A stretch of 64,000 nt of DNA from Liolophura sinensis (GCF_032854445.1 NC_088296.1:28081064-28145063); one strand, 5' to 3'. Positions 34,288-47,474 are shown, counted from the stretch's first letter. The notes: a model not told the origin generated them from the sequence alone. Program-made: numbers and translations.

Positions 34288-34634
34288 AGTTGGTAGGGCG
34301 TCCGCTTCTGGACTGGTAGATCCAGGATCAATCCTTGATCGAGTCACACCTAAGACTTTAAAAGAGGAAGTTGTAACTTCCTCGCTTGGCGTTCAGCATG
34401 AAGGGGATAGTGCAACGACTGGTTGACCCGTATCAGTATAATGGCTAGGGCGGGGCGGCTTACTTGCCTTCGGTAAGTCGTCTCAGTGAAGCAGCACTAA
34501 ATAAAAGAGCGGTGGAAATCCGTCCTGCAACAAGGAGGCGCATTACACGTACATGCACCCTAATGATTCTTTCGTCGTCATATGACTGAAAAATTGTTGA
34601 GAACGACGTTAAACCCCAAGCACTTACTCACTCA
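34288..34634 (+). repeat. SINE family B, near full length, with 11-bp TSD
   Basis: It starts with AGTTGGTAGGGCGTCCGCTT (A box) and GGATCAATCC (B box), continues through the CTCGCTTGGCGTTCAGCATG and CGGGGCGGCTTACTTGCC blocks and ends CACTTACTCACTCA. TTCTACCGGAC flanks it at 34277-34287 and 34635-34645. It is a tRNA-derived SINE with a short CACT-type tail, the reference copy for this family in the window. Confidence 0.9.
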
Positions 34635-34827
34635 TTCTACCGGACCGCTAGAAGAATTGCATCAATACCATGCACTTGAGATCATTCACTTCAGATAACT
34701 GAGTGTAAGTTAGCTGTCCCTTTATCATAGCATTGTACCCGTGTGGCTGTCGTGTTGGGCGCCCGCTACAACACGAAGCAGCAAACAGTATGCCCTCTAG
34801 CACCATGGCTTAAGCAGCATTAGGTGC

Positions 34828-34905
34828 AAATGGGTAGGTCTGACAACAACCTGCGCATGGACGTGGGTTTCCCCCTGGCTCTGCCCGGTTTCCTTCCGGT
34901 TTTTA
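34828..34905 (+). repeat. SINE family A fragment
   Basis: GGTCTGACAACAACCTGCGC, ATGGACGTGGGTTTCCCCCT and GGCTCTGCCCGGTTTCCTTC match the body of the SINE; the 3' part is missing. Confidence 0.7.
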
Positions 34906-35399
34906 TGCAGGAATACAGTATGATAAAAGACTGTCCTCTTTTCATGTACAGCGTAATTAGGTCTGTAACGTTTAACGTATGCCAAGGTTTGTTTTGCATA
35001 TCAAATGCACCATTAGCCATACCGCGTATGGGTAATTTCATTTAATCATTCGTGTACATTATCTTCGCATTGGACAAAAAATCTACATAATTTAAGAATA
35101 TTCACCCAAATAACATGAAATAATGTTCTACATAACTAGTAGATCTTTTGCACTGGTACATTGGTGTGCGCATGTGTGACATTTGAGAGAGTCTTTATTT
35201 TGATATATGTTTACTGCGTTGGGGTGGGGGGGGGGGGGGGTTACATGTGCTTACTGGCTGATAGTAACCCTAGCCTTTCTCTGTGCTACGTTTAACGGGA
35301 TGGACCTTTCTTTCAACGTGATGCCTTGGCCCTAAAAAAACGTTCACTTTTACTAAAACTCAAGAAAAATATTCTGTCTTCGTTTGGAACTAGGAGGGA
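34906..35399. other. Non-coding stretch with poly-G tract
   Basis: No gene. A run of 15 G at 35226-35240, preceded by GGGGT, could form a G-quadruplex. Confidence 0.5.
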
Positions 35400-35730
35400 A
35401 GCAGGGCTTTTGTGAAAACCTGGTGAATTTTTGCTGCATTGACATGAGGCTGTATAATGTAACCACATAGAGATGTACTCTTTTACACAAAGCTTTGCTC
35501 AAATGGCCACATAACCCCGTGTTTGTATAGTGTAACCACAAAGAGATGTATGTTTTCACATGAGGCTTTGCTCAAATGGCCACATAACGCTGTGTCTGTA
35601 TAGTGTAACCACAAAGAGATGTATGTTTTTGTATAAGGCTGTGCTCAAATGGCCACATAACGCTGTGTCTGTATAACGTAACCACACAGCGATGCACGCT
35701 TTCACATGGGGCTGAACACATATTCGACTT
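35400..35730. repeat. 73-bp tandem repeat, about 4 copies
   Basis: The unit has GCTCAAATGGCCACATAACG, CTGTGTCTGTATAGTGTAAC and CACAAAGAGATGTATGTTTT. Starts of GCTCAAATGG at 35497, 35570 and 35643 give a 73-bp period. Confidence 0.9.
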
Positions 35731-36104
35731 GACCGTTACATCCCTGGTAGCTCTCGAACTAGGTAAGTCCGGAAAGCAGTCAGAGATTTGGGGAGATCCG
35801 TGTGATGATTACTGGATATATTCTCAGAAGAGGACTTTTCAGGTTAAAACTGAAACTGATCGTAATACTTCGCATTTATCTGTTAGAATGTAGTAAAGAC
35901 TGTGAGATGTCTCGTAAACTAATGTACTTATTAGCCTATATGCTGTACTGTGTTCAGTATAATCTTGTTTCGTTTGTTCAAATTTCACTCGATTTCACAC
36001 TTACGGTAGCGCGGCTAGAGATGTGCTGTATGCATACGTATATGACCTACTTCCACACAAAACAAAGAACCAAAAACTCGCATATTACCACTCGAGCGCA
36101 GTGT

Positions 36105-36847
36105 GTCCAATGCATCATTTTGGTCCTTGAATCTTGGCCAAACGCCAGCGAACACAGATACGTTCAACGCGATGTACATTGGTGAAGACGACACGATACA
36201 CAAGGTTTTCGTGCGCACGTGGCGTGTAAGCTGCATTATAACGAAACTGAAATCTGTGTGGATCATTCCCTATAGAAAACTACACGTTACAGACTAAACT
36301 ACATACACAGGCTATCTGTGGCTTTTCTGTGTGTGTAAGATAACAACCCACTTCACCGGCGCGTACCATCCTGCGATTTGTTGTAAAGTCATGCTGTGAT
36401 TATCTAACAAATACGCATTGTGTTTGGACAAAGGGGGAAAGGGTGGCTTACTGTGTGATAATCTATTTCTGCGAATCCGGTGCTTGAGTCTTGGCCAAAT
36501 GTCAGCGACCACAGACGTTCGATGCAAAGTACTCAGGGTGATCACGGCTCAACGAATAAGGCTTTCGTGCTCACGGGACGTTTAATCTGCCTTAGCACGA
36601 GACTCAAATATATGTGGATCATTCCTAGAGAAAACTACATGTTAGAGCCTAAACCACACATACAGACTATCTGTGGCTTTTGTGTGTGTGTAAGATAACA
36701 ACCCACCTCACGGACACGTACCATCCTGAAATGTGTTGCGAAGTCATGCAGTGACTATGTAACAAATACATGTTGTGATTATCTAACAAATAAGAATTGT
36801 GTGTGAAAAAAAGAGCAATGATTGGCTTACTGCATGGTAATCTATTT
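36105..36847. repeat. Tandem pair of about 370-bp units
   Basis: The unit at 36120-36470 (TTGAATCTTGGCCAAACGCC, then TGTGTGGATCATTCCCTATA, then ATCTGTGGCTTTTCTGTGTG and AAGATAACAACCCACTTCAC) recurs at 36484-36840 with roughly 85 percent similarity by eye. No coding content. Confidence 0.8.
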
Positions 36848-38430
36848 CTATAAATCCGGGTTCCTTATAATTCATTTACATCGTTCTGTAGATTTCACTT
36901 AAAGCTTGCTACCTTGTGTAAATGTACTATCCATATGTCAACACTCGGCCGGACGCTATGCGTAGAAGACATTCGTATAAAAGACGTCAAACAAAGTGGA
37001 CTTTCTATGCCAATAGTTGCTAGGCCAATTTCTCAAACAACGTATAACATAAATCAACAATGTAATCGGTGTATAAAGTATGACATTAGGATGACTTCAT
37101 GCCAACAGAAGACAGACTGTTCTGACAAATATATAATCCGTTATTTCCAGAGCTCACGGTTTTGATAAGTTGACAGCAAGTATTGGACGGTAGTTGGCAG
37201 GTGTACTTTACAAGCAAAAGTCAAGGAATATCAGATTTTAAAATGTCTTTGTTATTCAGTTTTGTTTTTGTATTTACATTATAATACCAGTGCTTTCACT
37301 CCCTGAAATCTGAGTTATAAATGAAGCTTCTTGGGGAAAAGTCTAGTCTGGTGATTTTTGCCCTTGATTTTCCAATTTGTATTCAATTTTTAACCCAAGA
37401 TGCAGCCTGTGAACAATCTCCAGGTTTGTTCATAGTATTATTCTCTTCCAGTTGTGCCAAATCTGACGCTTTTATCCCAAATGAGCTCTTGGTTTGATAT
37501 TTCGCTTCATTTTCACACAATCAATATTAAATACACAGGTTGACTACCAGTAAATCCTTAATATTACGATACAGATCCAACGCTAATGTTTTGTGCATCT
37601 GCAAAACTCTGTCAGGTGAGATTTCACTTTGCTTCATTGATAACCTCTCCACGAGACTTCCCCTTTGAAAAAGAGATCCAGTTGTTTAGCAATTTCTTTG
37701 GTGTGTACGGTAGAACGGTGTACTACATTCGTACCAACAAAAACAGCTAATGTACGGTACATAACTGTCAAAGGCCAGTGTATTTGCATATAGATATTTA
37801 AGTGAAACTCACTAATGTTAAAATAATAACCCTTGATGCATTAAATGTTAAAAATTACTGATCTAATGTCATCCTTATAAGTCAAACATATGAGGAAGTC
37901 TGCTGTCAGTGACCCCTAAGATGATGCCAGTTTCAGTTAAACAATGACTTGATATGTACCTGATCGCACAAATGTTTGTTTTGGTTTCGTTTCACGGTAG
38001 TTATATGAAAACACGGGGATATTTTGCAATATACATTTTTGGAAGAAATGGTAGAAATCTAATTTGTTAAGAAAAAAAAAGTGCCTAAATCATACACAGA
38101 TAGAAGCCTGTAGGTAGGCCACGGTCGAATTGGTTATCTATAAAATGTTAAACAGAACTCGTACAGACTTTAGAGCTCGGCTTGAGGGAAACACTCCACC
38201 GTCTCCACACAGACTATACTCGCAGCTGGTCAGTGAGGCCGTGTCTTCGCGCTCATCTTCAAATGTGTATAAATGGACGTAGAGAAGGAAATGTTAAAAG
38301 CCAGAGAACGTTGATAACATCTTACATGTATACCCAACACACCATGTGTACATACACATGCAGGTTATTCGCAATTCGAATCTACAGTATAAAATTGACT
38401 GGAATACAAACGTTTACTTGAATGCGGGGT
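36848..38430. repeat. Block duplicated at 62496-64000
   Basis: From AAATCCGGGTTCCTTATAAT onward it matches the right end of the window in order, including ATCGTTCTGTAGATTTCACT, ATGCGTAGAAGACATTCG and GGTAGAACGGTGTACTACAT. No gene is seen in either copy. Homology starts at 36848, which corresponds to the first base after the Polinton's right end. Confidence 0.85.
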
Positions 38431-39574
38431 TAGCACGTTCTTATTTGCCTTTTTTATAGTAAGTTTACTCGAGTATATACTTCTACTTGAACGTGGTGCA
38501 AGCATTCGTTTTTCTTTGTTCTGCTCTTTCAATCGAATTTACTTGAATATAATATTCGCTATTCTACTCTGAAATAGCAAGACTAATTAAGTATTAACAT
38601 TTTCTTGAACTTGGCGCAATACATAGAATATTATTCATTATTCAACTCTGCAATGACAAGTTCACCGGAAAAAGTTATGAACTCTAGGTGTCAAAACGCA
38701 CATTTGCATACTACGTGCCAACCATTATGGACTCTAGATATCAAAGCAGACATTTGTGTCCCACCCGTTGAACATTATGGATTTGCCTGGTGAATAATCG
38801 CAAAGCAATTTCCGAAAACCATACCCAACACGAAACCACTCCAGAACGTAAGATGAAGATGATCCCAGTGCTATAGCTATTCGGAGCTACCAATTCCAAT
38901 CAATACTACAACAGTCGCTGTTGTAAATGAAGCAAATGGATGTGGTTTTTAACATTGTGTATAAAACTCCGAAGAAAAATACCCACTGTAAACACAAAGA
39001 AAACCTACTAACAGACAAATCAGAGTGCTGCATGTAAATGGATTTAAGATGTACTACTGGTGACAAAGAACACATGTACGTGTGTTTTTCTTTATTTGTA
39101 TTTTCTAAGGAAGATGGCGACAACAGGTTAAGGGACAATTAGTAAACAGAGCTTAATCTAGCTGTTAAAATCCCCAAGCCTTCTACAACAAAAAGTAGAT
39201 AATAATGAAAAAGAAAAACACAGAGATGTAACAAAGGCGGAGAGCTCATGTAGTGATAAGTAATAGATGCATATTTTCTGAGCAGAAGTCAGGTAGAAGA
39301 AGAATGGTAAATAAAATTAAGAAAAAGATTACTAGGTTTTGTCTAAAAGACAGTTCCAATGAACACAGAGCGGTAATCACAAATTCCAGTGACATTAATA
39401 ACCGCTTTACTCTCTTAAATCTAAATGCCTCACCACAGGTTCAAACTGAATAAAGATCCCCTTCCCCAACTTACTCCGATATCTTGAAGACATATCCATA
39501 TAGCTTTTTTTGAAAGCTTACCTGCAATGCGATGTCTTTACACAAGTCTGTTTAAATCACATTGCTAGGGATGT
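38431..39574. other. Non-coding stretch
   Basis: No gene. Some weak local repetition around 38420-38620 (TTTACTTGAAT, TTGAACTTGGCGCAA). Short frames lack domain content. Confidence 0.4.
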
Positions 39575-40137
39575 ACAAGTTGCTACGTTTAATCATTTCA
39601 ATGAACAGGTAAAATACAACCTTAACTGAGGTAAATTGACCAAAGGGCGGACTTAACCGGTTAACTATGAAGTATTACACTGTCACTGCTCTAGTTTTAG
39701 CCTCCATGGATTTGTTTTTGTGACCTGGTGTAAACTCTCAGGTTAGTAGGAAGTCGCACATGCGTATTATGTGACACGTTTGGATCTTTGCCAAGTACCA
39801 GGAGACGTAATGCACGGCAAACTGTTAACAGATCCAGGGAATACAAAGGTGTGTGATGTGAGATAGGAAGGACCAAGGCGATTAACACAATGAATATTGT
39901 GGTGGGGGGGGGGGGGGGGGGGGTATTTGTGTGTCTGGGGTTGGGGGTTACAGGTAAAAACCGACAATAGCCCTCATCACTGCATTTTTAAAAACTAATT
40001 CTGCTTAAGCCATAGTACTAAGAAGCGTGTAAGTTGCTACTATTTATGCATTTCCATGAACAGTTAGAATAAAACCCTGACTGAGGTAAACTAACAAGAG
40101 GCCGTAGTTCACCGGTTACATGTTAACATTTGCCAGA
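39575..40137. repeat. Duplicated flank of the 48-bp array, with poly-G tract
   Basis: AAGTTGCTACGTTTAATCAT through ACTGTCACTGCTCTAGTTTT (39575-39700) recurs at 40030-40160, where it leads into the 48-bp array. The first copy carries a single unexpanded unit. A run of 20 G lies at 39904-39923. Confidence 0.75.
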
Positions 40138-41905
40138 TATCACAATGTCGCCGCTGCTCTGGTTTTACTCTCTGTGCTGTACGTCTGTCACACGGCCGTC
40201 GCTGCTCTAGTTTTACACTCTATGCTGTACATCTGTCACACTGCCATCTCTGCTCTGGTTTTACTGTCTGTGCTGTACGTCTATCACATTGTGAGTGAGT
40301 GAGTGCTTGGGGTTTAACGTCGTTCTCAACAATTTTTCAGTCATATGACGACGATCTATCACATTGTCGTCGCTGCTCTGGTTTTACTTTCTATACTGTA
40401 CATCTGTCACACTGCCATCGCTACTCTGGTTTTACTGTCTATGCTGTACGTCTATCACACTGTTGTCGTTGCTCTGGATTTACTCTCTATACTTTTCGTC
40501 TATTACACTTTCGTTGCTGCTCTGGTTTTACCCTCTGCACTGTACGTCTATCACACTGTCGTCCCTACTCTGGTTTTACTTTCTATACTGTACATCTGTC
40601 ACACTGTCGCTGCTGCTCTGGTTTTACCGTCTTTACTGCACGTCTATTACATTGTCGTCTGTGCTCCGGTTTTACTGTCTATGCTGTACGTCTGTCACAC
40701 TGTCGTCGCTGCTCCGGTTTTACTGCCTTTGCTGTACGTGTATCACATTTTCGTCTCTGCTCTGGTTTTACTGTCCATGCTGTACGTCTGTCACACGGTC
40801 GTCGCTGCTCTGGTTTTACTGTCTTTGCTGTTTGTCTATCACATTTTCTTCTCTGCTCTAGTTTTACTGTCCATGCTGTACGTCTGTCACACGGTCGTCG
40901 CTGCTCTGGTTTTACTGTCTTTGCTGTTTGTCTATCACATTTTCTTCTCTGCTCTAGTTTTACTGTCCATGCTGTACGTCTGTCACACGGTCGTCGCTGC
41001 TCTAGTTTTACACTCTATGCTGTACATCTGTCACACGGCCATCTCTGCTCTGGTTTTACCCTCTGCACTGTACATCTATCACACTGTCGTCCGTACTCTG
41101 GTTTTACTTTCTATACTGTACATCTGTCACACTGTCATCGCTGCTCTGGTTTTACTGTCTGTGCCGTACGTCTATCACACTGTTGTCGTCGCTCTGGATT
41201 TACTCTCTATACTGTTCGTCTATTACACTTTCGTCGCTGCCCTGGTTTTACTGTCTATGCTGTACCTCTATCACACTGTAATCACTGCTGTGGTTTTACT
41301 CTCTATACTGTACGTCTGTCACACTGTTGTCACGGCTCTGATTTTATTGTCTATGCTATATCCCAATCAAACTGCCATCACTGCTCTGGTTTTACTCTCT
41401 ATGCTGTACGTGTATCACACTGTCGTCACCTACTCTGGTTTTACTCTCTATGCTGTACGTCCGTCACACGGCCATCTCTGCTCTGGTTTTATTGTCTTTG
41501 CTGTACGTCTATCACACTGTTGTCGCTGCCCTGGTTTTAATGTCTATGCTGTACGTCTGTCACACTGTCATCGCTGCTCTGGTTTTACTGTCCATGCTGT
41601 ACGTGTATCACACTGTCGTCGCTGCTCTGATTTTACTGTCTGTGCTCTACGTGTATCACACTGTCGCTGCTTCTCTGGTTTTACTGTCTTTGCTGTACGT
41701 CTATCACACTGTTGTCGCTGCCCTGGTTTTACTGTCTATGCTGTACCTCTATCACATTGTACTCACTGCCCTGGTTTTACTCTCTATACTGTACGTCTAT
41801 CACACTGTCGTTGATGCTCTGGTTTTACCCTCTATATTGTACGTCTATTACACTGCCTTCGCTGCTCTGGTTTTACTCTCTATACTGTACGTTTTTATTT
41901 ATTTT
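40138..41905. repeat. 48-bp minisatellite, about 35 copies
   Basis: The unit holds GCTGCTCTGGTTTTACTGTC, TATGCTGTACGTCTATCACA and CTGTCGTC. Starts at 40375 and 40423 give 48 bp, a multiple of three, so all three + frames stay open for 165 to 489 codons. The products would be a leucine/valine-rich hydrophobic 16-mer, an arginine/cysteine-rich 16-mer or a cysteine/leucine-rich 16-mer. Because all frames are open and the unit varies at all codon positions, I do not call a gene. A 63-bp SINE insertion splits it near 40292. Confidence 0.95.
40292..40354 (-). repeat. SINE family B, extreme 5' truncation, with 12-bp TSD
   Basis: On the minus strand only the 3' end of the SINE is present: TCGTCGTCATATGACTGAAA, then TTGTTGAGAACGACGTTAAA and CCCCAAGCACTCACTCACTC. 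TCTATCACATTG flanks it at 40280-40291 and 40355-40366. This is a LINE-style truncated insertion within the 48-bp array. Confidence 0.85.
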
Positions 41906-42741
41906 CTATTAATACCAGTCTCCAAAATATTCATGCAATTTACTGTGCAATAGTTATCAGTCAAAGCACATGTAAGTTGTGGATCAAGATCAATCAGTGA
42001 GCAACTGTAGGAATGTTAAATGTGTTTGTAAATAGGGATTACTTAACGTAAACACACATTTGTGAAGTTTAGTTGGTTAATTTGAGTCATTGGTAAATCA
42101 GGGATGTAAAACTTCTCCAGAAACACAGACTATTCTGCTGATTGTATAACCATTGATACATGTGTCCAGTTATACCCATTTATGATTAGGACACGTATCC
42201 GATTTTCCAAAAACAGTGCAAAGACCGAGACTATGGTGCTGGGAATACTACACCGTTGACAACTTCCCAACCACTAGGTTTACAACCGATCCTAAACATT
42301 TATTTATGGTGGTCACAATCAACTGGAGAATTTTCGCAGCGCTGATGAAGATTTGTAGTCGATTGTGTCTGTAGATCCGTTTTACGTGGTATTCCATGAT
42401 GCCAGGTGAAGGGCCCATTGATACGACAATGGAGCAAAAATGAATCCGGAAACATAATTAAACAAAAACATTATCATTGCTCATGTAATAATTTGTGACA
42501 TTTTTGGGACATTGCCGATACATGAATCCATTGCCAAATGTATGGAAACCGGAAAAGGACATCTTGTCCCGGGCTTTGCGGGCCTCGTCCCAGCGACAAC
42601 GTTGCTCATTGGACTTAAGAATTACTATGTTGGAATTTTCACCCATAGTTCTATGTTTTACAAATTTTTCGTACGCGACTTGACCGATAAACCTTTGGTA
42701 GCTCCCAGACTATATATAAATAAATTATTATTATCTACAAC
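41906..42741. other. Non-coding stretch
   Basis: No gene seen. It separates the 48-bp array from the truncated 3' end of the LINE relic. Confidence 0.4.
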
Positions 42742-43960
42742 ATTATTGCATTGAGGCATCTATCCACGTCGATACACCTAGCGTCTGGAGCATACTTCAA
42801 ATGTTCGCCACAAAAGCCATCCAAACCCGGCGTTTTGCTAGGTTTAAATTAAGACATCATATAACGTAAAGCGTCGGGTGTAATAAGATTCATATTAGAT
42901 GTATTTGACTGGGACAAAATGTTAAAGACCTCGGTTATATGACATTTGGTAGATACATCATTAGGTATACAGTAACGTTTATCCTTCCACATGTCAGCAA
43001 TATTACGTTCACCCTCAACATTATCAATACGATTGGGCAAACTCAAACACCAGGGATTAGTAAACTTAATCTCATGGGAAAATTCACCCAATGATGAGTT
43101 ATAAAACTCCGCCATTTTATTAGCCTGGGTCTCGGCTTCATCTTTTTCGCAAGATGTAAGTGCATGCTGAAAACGTCTCCTAAACTGACGCATTTGATCA
43201 GCAATGGGGCCACAGCGTGGACTACCATGCTCTATCCAGAGACTGAAACTATATACTTCTGGAAAGAGAATACAGCTCAGGCATACAGTCATTCCATCCT
43301 GGTCCAGAATAGTCACAGTGTTTCCTTGACTTAGTAACGTAATTAGATCCAGCCGAAAACAAAGCGTGCACAATCTCATTATAATAGCTAAAATTATCGC
43401 CAGCATTCTCCATACAATCAGAATCCCTACACAAGATAGCTTCTAAAGGAATGGAGATATTAATATTATTCATAGCACGGTCACAATGCTTCTGAAAATC
43501 GACATGGCTTAAATCATTTCAGTCAACAGAGGAACGCCACTCGTTGGATGGTGAGTAACTCAGTGCTGGTAGAGCATCACAACTGGGAGTAATACACACA
43601 GGAAAATGATCAGACGAAATAACGTCGTATAAGACCTCAACAGATTGAATGGCCCTGTTTACATTCACAGAGGAAACAAAATTATCTAACCATGAGGTTG
43701 TTAAGTGAGCGTCACTAACATAAGTGTAAGAACTGGCGGGCAAAAATTCAAAGTCTGAAGTACGTAAGTTGAGACAATCACAAAAAGATTTAAGTTCATC
43801 ACCAAATAAGCGTGAAGCATGCGCATTGCAGACACCACCAATAAGAACATCAGGAATATCAGAATCTTTAGCACGTAACTCACTGAGACAGTCGATAAAA
43901 CTGTCAAGATTATCATGACTCTCTGTCGGCAAATAAACACAAATAATTAACAATTAACAA
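42742..43960 (-). pseudogene. LINE ORF2 relic: endonuclease and start of reverse transcriptase
   Basis: Reading leftward, the frame at 43953-43519 covers the second half of an endonuclease/exonuclease/phosphatase domain. VYLPTES and IGGVCNAHASRLFG mark its middle (the normal GDFN is GVCN, so a catalytic residue is lost). The end motif SSDHFPV is intact. The frame shifts near 43500-43400, then the linker region (RFQHALTSCEKDEAETQANK) and TPGLDGFCGEHLKYA (start of the reverse transcriptase palm) follow. The catalytic YADD box is missing because the copy stops near 42742. It is a non-LTR retrotransposon of the kind common in molluscs, now dead. Confidence 0.75.
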
Positions 43961-44224
43961 TTGTCAAAGGGATCTAATCACGGGTAATGAACTTTTCACA
44001 GATCTGCCTTTGTATGTAGAGATGTAAAGTTAAACAGTCAGAGTTAATAGCCCAACTTATCTTCACCGTACCAGGGAGAGCCATAATCATCACTATAATC
44101 CACGGACGTATGGTACATAGCCTTTTCTTTGTCTGGATCCCGCTCACGTGATTTGTAGAATTTACGCACAAGAATTTATTCAGACCAGTATTTAGAGTTA
44201 AGAAATGACTTTGAAAGGCGACAA

Positions 44225-44560
44225 TGCACACTTAACCAAAATGAGGCATACGAGTTTTATTTGGTCTTGAATTGTTTGCATTCACTGAATACAACATTAC
44301 AACAGTATCTCCAGGAAGAACATTAATCCTGTCAGCCATGTGGCATAACAGTTCACTGATAATTAGTTCTCTGGCATCAGGTGTTACCTCACTTTTGCCC
44401 TACTCCTCGCCATCATTAGCGTCAACAGACAACTTTCAAGAGCAGCATTAGGCATGCCGTAGAGAGCCTCTGCGCGCCTACAGATTTCGTGAATCACGCT
44501 GGACATTTTATGATATGAAACAAAACTGGCCACATCGAAGACTAAACGTGAATTAGAAGA
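44225..44560 (-). pseudogene. LINE upstream region, possible ORF1 remnant
   Basis: On the minus strand a frame with ARELIISELLCHMADRINVL and LPGDTVVMLYSVN ends in TAA at about 44234, upstream of the endonuclease relic. I take it as the carboxyl end of a LINE ORF1 by its place and leucine-rich content. Stops interrupt it upstream. Confidence 0.45.
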
Positions 44561-47474
44561 TGATCAGGATACCTTGACGGACACATCTGCGCAGTAATAC
44601 AACATTCGGCCGCCTGGACCGAAAGAAATACACCAAAAAACTGGAACCGCACGTGAACAAAAAGTTCTCAGTTTAGACTTTATTGTATGTGTTTAAGCCT
44701 TATTTCGTTGTTTGTAACCCAATATCATGTTAAATCATGTTTGTTTGTGTTGTTGTCGTATCACAGCTAATTATAGTTACGATACACGATGGCGTGGTCC
44801 GTAAACAAGGAGGCTATTATCAGAACTGTGAGGAGTGTCAGGAAACGAGTTGCCTAAACTGTGAATTCTCGGTGCATGTAAACTATTGACAGAACTCTGA
44901 TCACTCGATGTGATTATTACCAGAGCTGTGGTCAACCAGTAGAGATATTACCTCTAAGTGTTAAATCCTTTTTCTTTATCAGTCATTTACTGTTGTGTAT
45001 TGTGGATCTTACTATGATGTTCGCGCCGTCGGATAGGTGAAATATTCTTGAGCACGGCGTAAAACACTAATAAATAAATAAACAATGCTGTAAGTGTAAG
45101 CCTGAGACAATATTTATTGTAATTATAACACTCCCTGTACAATGCAGTCTAAAATATTGTTAAAATCTATAACTAACTGCTCCCGATATCTGCATATATG
45201 ATTGTCCAATGAACTAGTCATCTTACGATACACTGAATGCTCCCTGCCTTGCGCAGTCAAGATGTTCGAAGCATGTTTTTCTTGTGTGTTCACCGGTGTG
45301 GGAGAGACAATAAGCCACACAGATTCTGTACAGTTCTCAAGCTTTAGAACAACTGCACGGAGATCCACTCTTCGCGTATGTTTTAGATGTGAAAACTTTG
45401 GAATGTTCCATTATGGAGTTAGGGGATTAGGCTTTTGTGTGTTTACGTTTTATGTCAGTCGTGTCTAGTTGTGTGTGTGGCTAATGTCTAAATTATAGTT
45501 ATCAAAATGAGAGAGAAAATCTTGTTCTTTAAATGTGTTGATTTATGACGGCTTTGGTTGTTTGTATTTTGTGAACAATCCTTTTACTGCATCCTATCAT
45601 ATATTGCATGTAAGTGTGAATTAATTAGCATTTCACTTGATTGTAAAGTTTGGATGTTAACTCTGCAGCATCGATAAATACATTTCTATATTTTTAAGCT
45701 TCAGTTACTCAATTGACAATTTTACATGATGCACTGAAATTCTCTGATTACTGTGTGACGTAGTATTTTAGTGTGTGGTTCTCAGAGTGCAAGTTTGTTC
45801 ATACCTTTATTGTGTTATATTTATATCAAAAACCGTGATCAGGTGAAAGGCGCCTGAAGGTCAATCATGGTGCATGTCGTTGCAGTTTTAACTAGCAACT
45901 ATCTAGTTTTATTGTGATATTTATAATATTTAAAAATAATTGTTTATTCATACTTGAAATTTTAATTCCTTTAATGTGATGCAAATGTGTATATATTGTG
46001 TGTAGTTGTCAATATAATTCTTAATGTGTTTGTTTCTGTATATATTTCAGAATGCTATTTTTATCTAATGAAGATAATGCACTGTTAACGAACTCTCCCT
46101 GACCGAGTTGTGTTATTTGTCGCTCGAATCATACCATAAAACTTTCAATAAATATACAGTTTAGCTGTGCATTATCATACAATGTAAACAGTTCTGGGGT
46201 AACCTTGACGGCCTTTGTACGCATGTAGCCCGCAAATAATATCTTATTGTGAAAACGCCGGTGGTAAGCATATACTGGGTGAAGCCGTGACCTTGGATTT
46301 CGTGTGAATGTCAGTACTAGTAAATATACATATGCATGGCAGACCTGCGCGCCTCTGTCTGGCTTTTGTTGATATTTGCGTCTTACATCTTTACCTTAGG
46401 TACCCAGCTATAGTTGTATTGAGGACACACAGCAGAGAGGACACACAGCAGAGAGGACCCACGAACGGCTAACGAATGCATGCTTGCAGGTAGGGCACAT
46501 TCATACCACCTCTCATTAGAGATCTTCAGATGGAAGTCACAAATTCAACATCTAACTTGAAACTTCCAAATAGAAAAGGTGAACTAATTGTAGTTTGAAG
46601 TTACAAGTTACAACTGATAACATTTAACTAAAAGTTTCTAATTTTAATTACTGTACGTTATAGTAAAAAGCACGCAGCACAGATAGTTTAACCAGAGCAG
46701 CGACAATAGTGTGATAGGCGACAAATAGTCACCCGTGGGACACGGCCTCTTGTTAACTTGCCGCACATAGGATTTTACTGTAACTGTTCATGTAAATGCT
46801 TAACAAGTATCAAATTACCCGCCCCCTAGCACCTATAGTCTGTTTTTCTCAGCCAGTCGCTATATTCAGCGCTCTCTAAAATCATAGTCACTAACAATAT
46901 TGGCTTTAGTCAGTGCCATGTCACAGCACAAGCTCCACGCGTGTATATGTTTGAAGCTCATATTCTTTCAAAGAAAATGAAGTTTGAACATTTTTTATCT
47001 AATTCGTAATGTTATAGTCCATCAGCATGGTTTCGACGGCAAGAACCCATTGCCTCGGGTGACGTCATATGTGTTAAAAAAATGTACCGTTGTGGACATT
47101 GGGCAGAGTTCAACATGTTTTGACGGAGGGCGACACCAGTTACCTAATCTGCTATCGACTTTTAATACTGTAAACTCTGTTACTAACACAGCCCACATTG
47201 AAATTGTTGAGAAAAAAAGCACTGTTATCCTGTGCATGCTGCAACCTACATCAAGCTAGGACACAATGCACTGATCATCGAATTTAGATTATATAGCTTG
47301 GCATCGAGTAAATAATCCCCTACATAGGCTCTTTTTGATAATGTATCGATATCTAAGATAAAGAAAAATTCCTTTCAAATCCCGTCTTTCTGTATAGTAC
47401 AGAATAAGACCGAGATTAAAAAACAAATTGGGACAAAGTTTTTGTTTATCTTGAATATTATCAGAAAGAGTATA
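44561..47474. other. Non-coding stretch
   Basis: No gene recognised. A family A SINE tail lies at 45030-45085 (+): GTGAAATATTCTTGAGCACG and GCGTAAAACACTAATAAATA. A 17-bp direct repeat (GAGGACACACAGCAGA) lies at 46421-46455. A 91-codon frame at 46984 has no domain content. Confidence 0.45.

Noticed and set aside
40299-41814. Membrane-protein-like frame of 489 codons
   Set aside because: 48-bp satellite with all three + frames open and no conserved frame preference by eye.
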